Assembly (NCBI GenBank): GCA_021186555.1 | Contig: JAJKFL010000013.1 | Location: forward strand, 40,735,144 to 40,799,143 | Direction of reading: 5' to 3' | Length of the DNA stretch: 64,000 nt | From: Reticulitermes speratus | Lineage: Eukaryota > Arthropoda > Insecta > Blattodea > Rhinotermitidae | Shown: piece by piece, positions 56,156-64,000 of the stretch | Layout of the letters: every line of letters starts with the position of its first letter | Position numbering within the stretch: the first letter of the stretch is position 1 | Translations under genes and position numbers: made by a program | Notes under the pieces: generated by a model | Told to the model about the DNA's origin: nothing | Databases searched by the model: none | What the model saw: only the letters and a program-made list of their open reading frames with translations

Positions 56156-56455
56156 TTAAGAATGTGTAGAACTTCAACTGTACTTACACGAATATCTCCA
56201 CGTCGTGGGGTGAAGCATAGAGACGAATTTACCTTCTCTCACAAACACCGATAAGGTAGGAACCGATAGTAACCTACAACTGAAGAGAAAAATAGATGCT
56301 GGACAAGAAAAATGCAGGGTGAAGACTAATGATCAAAGTAGCGTAAAATTACAACCAGAGTTAAGATTGTTGTTAGAAGGAGAGCGGGATTTTGAAATCC
56401 GCACAGATTTTAACTTCCCTAATCCTCCAAGACAAGAAGAATAGTTGGCAGCGTG

Positions 56456-56497
56456 GACCATGATAATGGAGGCAGAAAGCTCCTCCGAAACGTCGGT
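56456..56497 (+). ncRNA. Degenerate hammerhead-like core
   Basis: CATGATAAT followed by a perfect 5-bp stem GGAGG/CCTCC with a 9-nt loop, then GAAACGTCGG. The stem sequence differs wholly from the 12.4 and 43.9 kb copies (GGGAC/GTCCC) yet still pairs. One catalytic strand is mutated (TGATAA for TGANGA), so this copy is probably inactive. Confidence 0.45.
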
Positions 56498-56539
56498 AAC
56501 TATTATTCGACAAGATGTAATGTCCTAAAAGAATTAAAT

Positions 56540-56910
56540 ATTCAAAAATACTGTATGGATGTCACGTGGGTTGACTGTCTCAGGACAATTGTTAGTGACG
56601 GGCTTTTCTTTTTGTGACGGTGCTGAGCCATGGGACTAAATTACAACTGGTAAGATGATTTATGGTGTTACGAACTGGGTGATAACAGGATTCAACTGCA
56701 TCCACCTGTGACGGTGGTGAAACGTCTGATTCTGAAACAGAGTAGTTTCTTGAATACTTCTTAATACCTGTCGGCTGCTCATGGATTAGCCACTGAAAGG
56801 TAACCGCACGTTTGCCAGCGGGTTCGAAGTACAGCCAGCGAGTGCCACACCCCACAGCCGACGAGTTTACGTTTCATGTGGGCATTTAAGAGGCTTCGGA
56901 TTTTTAAACC
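56540..56910. other. No feature recognised
   Basis: Non-coding sequence within the presumed large EFHD2-like intron. No repeat family recognised. Confidence 0.4.
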
Positions 56911-56917
56911 AGTTCTG

Positions 56918-56932
56918 CCCCCCCCCCCCCCC
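56918..56932. repeat. Poly-C run of 15
   Basis: Uninterrupted C15 after AGTTCTG. Prone to length error in assemblies. A G10 run occurs at about 29999-30008. Confidence 0.85.
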
Positions 56933-56999
56933 ACCGGGAAGCACGCACACAGGGGGCAGGTGCGATATCGGAGATCTGCTCTTTGTTCCGTGGGCATGT

Positions 57000-57430
57000 C
57001 TCTCATATGTCATTTCTCTTCACGTTTTCCTTATCTTCTCTTGTTAATCGTGGGCTTCTTTTATTTCTTCCCCACCTCAGAGGCCAGGCTACTTTTTTAT
57101 TCACGTGTCTTATTTTATTTCTCTGTCATTTCTCTGTCATATCTCTTTCTGTATCTATTTTATCTCATTTACTTATTTTCGTACGGTATATTTCTTTCTT
57201 CATGTCCTCAGTCCCTTCCTTGTTCTGCGTCTTCCTCTTCCGTCTTTTGCTCTATTCATTGTTTGTTTTCTGTATTTCTGCCTCTCTCTGTGTTGTCTGT
57301 CAATGCAGCTACGGTACGTATTATTGCTGTGTATGTCTTTCATCCTTCCCCGTTTTCATTCTGGCTGTTTCTTTTTGTTGAGTGATGTATGTATAGGCCC
57401 ACATCGCTGTGTGTCAATATTTGTTTGAAG
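57000..57430. other. Pyrimidine-rich stretch
   Basis: A strongly T/C-biased plus strand (TTATTT, TCTCTGTCATTTC, CTTCCTCTTCC). The three long overlapping open frames here arise from this composition, giving hydrophobic F/L/S-rich peptides, and are not called as genes. Confidence 0.5.
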
Positions 57431-57439
57431 GAACTGAAG

Positions 57440-59100
57440 AAAACCACAGAACGTGATATTAGAACCTGCAGTACGATCCCGGTCCCCGTTCTAAATTGCT
57501 AAGTATACGCCATTCCCACTCGCAGGCACTTGAAGCCAGTCACTAGCCGCAGTCGGCAGGCGACCATGTGAGGGGTTGTCCTCCGTAACGAATGAGGCGA
57601 ATTGTCAGTAACTCCCGCTAATAAATACACCCTCACGCCGTATGCTGCCAGGGTTGTCTTTCTCAGTCATTTGATTTCCCAGTGCCGTCTCATTCTTTTC
57701 GAACCCCGAGTTCCTCAGCACGCGAATTATTTTAGCTACAGAAACCACAGAAGCAACTGTTCAGCAGTGCCAGGCCATATGCATTTTTATTTCGAATTAG
57801 TAAACACTAAATATTTCATGTTTAAATTAAAACTGGCATTTTTATCCTTACTCCAAGAGAAGAACACAGATTGACGGCGTTTTAAATTGGGTGCTGAGAA
57901 GAGTATTTCAAATTAAAAGACAGCAGGCTGGAGAAAAGTTGGAAGAGAGAGAAAACACATTCTTAACTCAGATTGCAGAGAAAATTAAGAGACACATTAT
58001 GTATCGAACACACTTTTCCATATATCTCACCGTTTTCGAGATAATTGAAGAAGAATTATTATGTGCTTATGTTTCATAACGTGTATACTGGACAGTTAAC
58101 AATGGTCTTCCGAACAGACACTTTACATTCTGTCTCTCGTTCGCATGGAGCCTGATTAGCAGTAGATACGTCGCGCGTCCACATTCCACAGAACATTAGA
58201 CATTAGACATTAATGAGAAAGCGGAATTTTAAAAACAGTGATGTTACATGTCGGCGATGTGCAGATGTTTGGAAAGTTTGGAAAGAAAAGTAGAAGGAAA
58301 AAAAAAACCTCTTACCTATTCGTATATTCATCACTTACACCGAAGAATGTTTGCAGGGGAAAGAAACATCGTGTCCGTCTTCACTGTTCTTGTCACACCA
58401 GACTCTCACAGACTACTCAGGACTGCCTTTCACTGTGTTTTCGCATGGTGAGCTTACTTAGATACCCGCTGCTGCGTCATAGCTAGAGACATGCTGAGTT
58501 CTTGGTCTGTATGTGGTTCTGAGAGCGACACAAAATGCATTATATTAATTTGTCTGTGAAACGGTTTCTTAAATTCGACGATTTTGCGGTTCAAAATATT
58601 CGCCATGATAATACAACGTTGTGTTTTCTTGTAATTGTGTTTCCCTGGCTAACCATAGTTCTCGGTGGCAACATACGGTTGTGTTTGGTGGTTATCAAGT
58701 GACTAACTGGTGCCAGCTGATATCTCGGTTGGTGCTAAACGTCGGACCGGTGCAAGATCGTTCGCCATCCATATACCAGACCATTCTCCTTTAATTCATG
58801 CGACACTTGAGCCGGTCACGCCAAGGCAAGAGAATAAAATCTTAGTAAGTTTTGCAACCGTAACGTATTATTGAGCCTTGTTCTAAAATGAAGAAAGAAA
58901 AATTTGTCACTTGTCACAAACGGACATTTTTTTTAGAGAAGGGAGGAAGGATAGGTAATTGTAGTTTACAATGATCTGTTTTAACGGGTCTCAGCATCAA
59001 GTCTTGAAAGAGACCTCAGAAATATCCGTCAGACCTTCTACTATGCAGACATTCGCCATTTGTCACTGAACACCGATCATTCAAGTATATCACACTTCTT
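57440..59100. other. No gene recognised
   Basis: Only a possible tRNA-like scrap at about 57465-57560. The open frames here are short and lack features. Confidence 0.4.
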
Positions 59101-59106
59101 CAAAGT

Positions 59107-60039
59107 GTAACGTGATTTGTGTCACTGACATTACTCCAAACAGCAATGTGTCGCAGTAACGTGATTTGTGTCACTGACATTACTCCAAACAGCAATGTGT
59201 CGCAGTAACGTGATTTGTGTCACTGACATTACTCCAAACAGCAATGTGTCGCAGTAACGTGATTTGTGTCACTGACATTACTCCAAACAGCAATGTGTCG
59301 CAGTGACGTGATTTGTGTCACTGACATTACTTCAAACAGCAATGTGTCGCAGTAACGTGATTTGTGTCACTGACATTACTTCAAACAGCAATGTGTCGCA
59401 GTAACGTGATTTGTGTCACTGACATTACTCCAAACAGCAATGTGTCGCAGTAACGTGATTTGTGTCACTGACATTACTCAAAACAGCAATGTGTCGCAGT
59501 AACGTAATTTGTACTGACATTACTCCAAACAGCAATGTGTCGCAGTAACGTGATTTGTGTCACTGACATTACTCAGAACAGCAATGTGTCGCAGTAACGT
59601 GAGTTGTGTCACTGACATTACTCAAAACAGCAATGTGTCGCAGTAACGTGATTTGTGTCACTGACATTACTCAAAACAGCAATGTGTCGCAGTAATGTGA
59701 TTTGTGTCACTGACATTACTCAAAACAGCAATGTGTCGCAGTAACGTGATTTGTGTCACTGACATTACTCCAAACAGCAATGTGTCGCAGTAACGTGATT
59801 TGTGTCACTGACATTACTCAAAACAGCAATGTGTCGCAGTAACGTGATTTGTGTCACTGACATTACTCAAAACAGCAATGTGTCGCAGTAACGTGATTTG
59901 TGTCACTGACATTACTCAAAACAGCAATGTGTCGCAGTAACGTGATTTGTGTCACTGACATTACTCAAAACAGCAATGTGTCGCAGTAACGTGATTTGTG
60001 TCACTGACATTACTCAAAACAGCAATGTGTCGCAGTAAC
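59107..60039. repeat. Tandem array, 49-bp unit, 19 copies
   Basis: The unit GTAACGTGATTTGTGTCACT-GACATTACTCCAAACAGCAA-TGTGTCGCA repeats with exact 49-bp spacing, except one 46-bp copy at 59499-59544. The array ends in a partial unit at 60035. The variable site reads CTCCAAAC or CTTCAAAC in most copies to the left and CTCAAAAC in most to the right; the last five units are identical there. Each unit contains GTGATTTGTGTCAC and GACATT...AATGTGTC, both able to form small hairpins. Confidence 0.97.
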
Positions 60040-60282
60040 CCAAAGCAAAATGAACCGCCGTACAATTGCCATTCTTCTGCTTCCCACGTTTGAGTAATTT
60101 ATGGTGCCAAACTGCATATAACTGGATATTTCTACAACACTTTCTCCCATTGACCGTCATATCGCATGTCAGACCAATAGTTTCTCCCGTTACCAATATC
60201 GAATGCAAATGTATCGTGACAGCTCCGCCCTGCTTTGTTCGAAGAGCAAAAAATAAGGCGTACTCACTAAGCATTCGACGAG

Positions 60283-60573
60283 AAGCCGTGCCATGGCTCA
60301 AGCGGTTAGTCGCCGGCCTCCCACCGCGGAGGCCCGGCTTCGATTCCGGGTCAGTTCATGTGGGATTTGTGGTGGACAAAGTGGCACTGGGACAGGTTTT
60401 TACCCCTAGTACTTCGGTTCCCCCCTCGCAATTTCATTCCACCAGTGCTCCATTACTTGTAAAAATGAAAAAACTGATCATATTTATCTTCATCTTCATT
60501 ACAAGGGTTGCACAATAAGCCTTAAGGCTGCGGTGCGTCCGTAGCATCTGCTACGGGGCCCTTCTAAAAAAAA
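60283..60573 (+). repeat. tRNA-derived SINE, family B
   Basis: Head GTGCCATGGCTCAAGCGGTT with A box, B box GGCTTCGATTCC, body AAAGTGGCACTGGGACAGGT, 3' end GTGCGTCCGTAGCATCTGCT followed by an A-rich tail (AAAAAAAA). Confidence 0.88.
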
Positions 60574-60579
60574 CATGCG

Positions 60580-61910
60580 ACGAATCATGGAGGAGCCGGG
60601 ACTAACAAACTTTGCGCCCCGGGAAAGGTCTAAGATCTAGTTCCCCGCATATCCAGTTTGTACAACGAAGAAACAGACGTAAATGGGGGGACAACAAATT
60701 GTAAACCAAGTGACAACCATCTTCGTCGCATCTCGTAGTCTGTTTCATATGTACGACATTCTGCACCCTCTTGTCATTTGCGCCCGGATGCTGTGAATCC
60801 CATCCGCCCTTCCAGCCCCAGTTTCGATCCTACATTGTGCAAATTAATCACATAGGAATAAGAGCAGAAGTCGTTAAACAGAATGAAAATAGCAACTGGC
60901 GACATGAAACACAATAATTCACAAACACAAGAGTCGTTAAAATAGTAAATGTAATGGAAACAGAAATATTAAGTTCCATAACATCTTATACTGTAAAAGC
61001 CTATTCGATTTAAATTAAAAATATTGAGAGAAAAACAGCTCACAGCATACGTATTGAACCGGTAATGTTTTGACTTGCATTCTAAAAGTACCCGTTTCGA
61101 GTCTTGGCCAAGGGACACTAACCTTTTTTGAAGGACTTATGAAAAGCGTGGAAAGAATAATCCGACATTTGCTACCTGAGCTTGGCTATAACATAAACGG
61201 AACGCCATATTTTAGTGCAAACGAGCTGCTATCCGCCTTCTGTGTTAGATTACGTGCCTTGAAAGGCTCAATCATCATTGCAATCATACTTACCTTGAAC
61301 CAAGTTTGTTGCTGCCAGCAGGGTCCCATTAAAAGTCGAACCAAGGTCTTTATAGTGAATGCCAATGGCGTTCCGTCATGGTTGTCTAGTCATTGTTTCT
61401 GTCCCACGTCCAAATGTTTCCCTGTATTGTGGTTAAGCGTAGTTAATGCCCGGTAGCAAAGCGAGATTTCATCACCAACAGCAAGGCTTGCATTGGATCG
61501 GATCTTGAGCCAATTAAATCCGTTCCCCGTAATGAACAACAGATCCTAAATACCCCTCGTAACGTCTTTCTCATAACCTCCCGCATTCGCCTCTAAATCC
61601 TGCGTGGGCGCTCTGGAGGAGTTTCCATCGCAAAGACTGTAGATGTTTCTCGCTCTAAAGCTCATTTCCACCTTCTGGTAATCAGACTCCTTAAGAAGAG
61701 TAAAGCACTGAGTTCCTTGCTCCTCAATTCTTTTATACGTGTTCAAGTATTTCCCTGTCCGTACGAAACAACTCTACAAACACTAAACAGATTTACATGA
61801 CGTATGATATTCAGAAATTTTACTAAAATTTGACACATTCCAATTTTGGTTGCCAACAACGGTTTTCCGATCACAAGCGAAAAGTACAGACGTTCCTTAT
61901 GTATGGTAAG
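60580..61910. other. No feature recognised
   Basis: The open frame at 61070-61456 (128 codons) has no recognised motif and is not called. Confidence 0.4.
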
Positions 61911-61915
61911 GGTAA

Positions 61916-61992
61916 AGGTGCTCCTATACACGCCATGAATACATATGGGGTAATGGAGACAGCTTCGCTCATTCTGAACCTGTGCACTAGAT
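61916..61992 (-). repeat. SINE family A, distal part, split by a hAT insertion
   Basis: GTGCTCCTATACACGCCATG through ATTCTGAACCTGTGCACTAG. It resumes at 62412. Confidence 0.75.
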
Positions 61993-62411
61993 CAGTGTTT
62001 CACAAACGTTTTTGCTCGCGGGCCCCTTTCGGCTTCGGAAAATAACCAAGGATCCTCACCCTCTTGCTCACGTAGAGTGCCCGGATGATAGGTACCCAAA
62101 ATTAAAAATTTATATCTCAGAACTGATTTTAAATAGCTATGAGTACATTACCAGTAGCATACGTAATAATGCATTGCATGATTTGACCTTAATTAAACTG
62201 ATTTTCGCTGGCTTCGTGGGTACAGGGTGTTTCTTAATTAGATATTCTAACGGTCATACGAAATAAACATGTGGTCAATTACAGGCTTTTGCGATTACTT
62301 TTAACAAAACGTCAAACTTCAAAGTAGCCATTACAGAAATGTATCCACGGACGCCCTTTCAACTGGTAGCGGATCCCAAAGGATCGGTGGAGCACACTTT
62401 GGGAACCACTG
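61993..62411. mobile_element. Non-autonomous hAT-like element inside SINE A
   Basis: Begins CAGTGTTTCACAAACG and ends CTTTGGGAACCACTG, imperfect inverted repeats of the hAT form (CAGTGGTTCCCAAA). Flanking octamers are CACTAGAT (61985-61992) and CACTGAGT (62412-62419), a diverged 8-bp duplication. No transposase frame. Confidence 0.8.
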
Positions 62412-62606
62412 CACTGAGTGGTCAGTTTCATGCTCCGCCCACTTTACCCCTGAGAAAATAGCCCCCAGGAAGCATAGAATTGGAGGCTGGTTGGACCCAA
62501 GAGTCGGTCTGGATCCATTGGAGAACAGCAAAACTTTTTGCCCCTGCAGGCAATGGAACGCGGTTCCTTGATCATTCAGCCCTTTGCCGGGTCGCTATCT
62601 CGGCAC
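62412..62606 (-). repeat. SINE family A, proximal part after hAT insertion
   Basis: GAGTGGTCAGTTTCATGCTC, GGAGGCTGGTTGGACCCAAG, GGTCTGGATCCATTGGAGAA and the decayed tRNA-like end near 62600. Confidence 0.75.
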
Positions 62607-62609
62607 TTT

Positions 62610-64000
62610 TATTTATGATTTGGACCGTACCAGCCCTGACGTGTTCTGTAGAAAGTGGAAAGACACATTTACAAGCAAAATACTCGCATTTATCAGTGTC
62701 TCTGCTTCACCTTTAACCATAGTTTTACGTTACTTAAACAGAACAACAAAGTTTTGATAAATACAAAATATGGAGGCAATAACAGCGAAAGGGCCAGAAT
62801 TTTTAGGCTGTGCGTACACTTCTTAACTGTTTTTTTTCCTTATCGGGCTTACTTGCGATTTCCTACGTTCAATTAACGCCAGAAGTAGTTTTGTATGACC
62901 GTACAAAACAGGGGGCAAAATACGAGTAACTCTCTTAGTTTAGCCTGCAATGTACTGGAAAGCCTAAACAAAATCATCATAACTTCGAGAATGAGCAATA
63001 ATGAGCGTCTTCCTAGCTGAAATCTCTGCCCGTACTATCGCAGTAGGTTAAACTGTGTCACATCGATCTGTAACTCTTTGCTTGACGCTGTAGATAAGTT
63101 ACTACGCTCCTTCCAAACGTCGGTAACTACCAGTCTACATGGCGTAACATCCCAGAACACCTGAATTTTAAGTAACACCGCTCTGGGAACCTCAAACTAC
63201 TCATAACCCCTATACCTTTGCCACTGGTTCGGGGTACGTGATAACTCATTTTACCTTTGTTTAGTTCTAGATCGATTATTTACAGGCTTCAGAAATGCAG
63301 CGCTCCTACTATCGCATTCATGTTTGCAAACGATAGTATCTTGACTTTTGTCGAGCAGCTGACTTGCACTCGGGTAACAGTATTGCCGATCGGGATGTGA
63401 GATCCTCACAGCGGTGTTATCTGCACGTGATTCCTGGTGTGACGTCAGAGGTTTTCCTTTTGATTCACTGTGTGCGTGATTCATGGTGTATTAGCTTGCG
63501 AACGGGTAAAGGGAGTCGTTGAAAAGAAAATGGTAAAGAGTTACTCGTGCAGACTTTTGTAAACATCATGAATCTTTGGTTTCCAAAATAAGTAATTTCT
63601 TGACTGGGCGACTCCGTAATTACTGATCAAGGGTTTATATAGCGATTCGCAGAATAGTGGTTAAGGGTTTCCATAAGGAGGAATTTATTGTTTGCTTGAC
63701 CCTTTAAGTATTGATCAATGAAGACTTTGTACCATGGTGTATTAGATACATATGTAGATGAAGGTTACTGTGTTCTGGGAAGTGACTCCAAGCAGACTAG
63801 TAGACGTTCATAATTCCGATTGATGATTGCGAAGAACGAGGACGTTTCGACCGACAACGCTACCGCTTGCATGAAGCTGGTATTAATGAATTCGAGATGA
63901 AATGAACTGAGTCACGAGAAAGGAAGAAACAACTTTCCTCTCGCTACCTTGACCAGACCGAAGATAACTGTCGTCTGTGATGTGACGCCATGTAGTCTGC
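62610..64000. other. No gene recognised to right edge
   Basis: Only a scrap of the hammerhead fold-back family at about 63104-63165 (CAAACGTCGGTAACTACC, then GTAACATCCCAGAA) is recognised. Confidence 0.4.

Noticed and set aside
56876..57385. Long overlapping frames on the plus strand (up to 169 codons)
   Set aside because: They come from T/C-rich sequence starting at a poly-C run; the peptides are repetitive F/L/S with no family features.
59107..60039. Regular repeats resembling a CRISPR array
   Set aside because: The 49-bp units abut with no unique spacers, and the genome is eukaryotic; it is a minisatellite.
60066..60518. 150-codon plus-strand frame
   Set aside because: Runs through SINE family B; the frame is accidental.
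61070..61456. 128-codon plus-strand frame
   Set aside because: No motif recognised; checked for missing EF-hand sequence of the EFHD2-like gene and none found.

Overview
This window is nuclear DNA from an insect. It has intron-rich genes with GT-AG splice sites, insect-type transposons, and AT-rich non-coding sequence. The abundance and variety of tRNA-derived SINEs, Penelope-type remnants and RTE-like LINE pieces suggest a large genome such as that of a cockroach, termite or other polyneopteran. That placement is inference, not something the sequence proves.

Three protein-coding genes can be supported. (1) Positions 1-4095, minus strand: the 5' four coding exons of SMARCAL1, an annealing helicase for stalled replication forks. 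The gene runs off the left edge inside the ATPase domain. (2) Positions 18394-38606, minus strand: the complete coding region of WDR48/UAF1 in 13 exons (667 codons), the WD40 activator of USP1, USP12 and USP46 deubiquitinases. All exon phases join cleanly. (3) Positions 50769-50944, plus strand: the first coding exon of an EFHD2/swiprosin-1-like EF-hand protein, apparently with a GC-AG donor; its EF-hand exons are not seen before the right edge. SMARCAL1 and WDR48 both serve DNA-damage tolerance, but they share a strand with about 14 kb between them, so nothing suggests co-regulation. A 92-codon reading frame at 5271-5549, diverging from SMARCAL1, stays unidentified.

The rest is mostly transposon debris: hAT-like and DLQK-type pseudogenes (6.2-7.7 kb); mariner-like pieces (13.3, 19.8-20.4, 24.5-25.9 and 32.9-33.5 kb); two internally deleted pogo/Tigger copies (17.4 and 22.3 kb); a solo LTR inside a WDR48 intron (27.7 kb); LINE fragments (16.7, 26.2 and 41.7 kb); a Penelope remnant (40 kb); two hAT insertions that each split a SINE (48.1 and 62.0 kb); six or more tRNA-derived SINE families; and a 19-copy tandem array of a 49-bp unit (59.1-60.0 kb).

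The most unusual pattern is a set of small fold-back elements (5.6, 12.4, 39.7 and 43.9 kb). Each arm carries a hammerhead-ribozyme-like core, always facing outward from the centre, and three of the four are bounded by 9-13 bp direct repeats. Single-copy versions of the same core lie at 46.5 and 56.5 kb. A second pattern is compositional: old repeats inside or near the two left-hand genes have lost CpG to TpG/CpA, while copies of the same SINE family on the right keep CpG. This looks like germline gene-body methylation.
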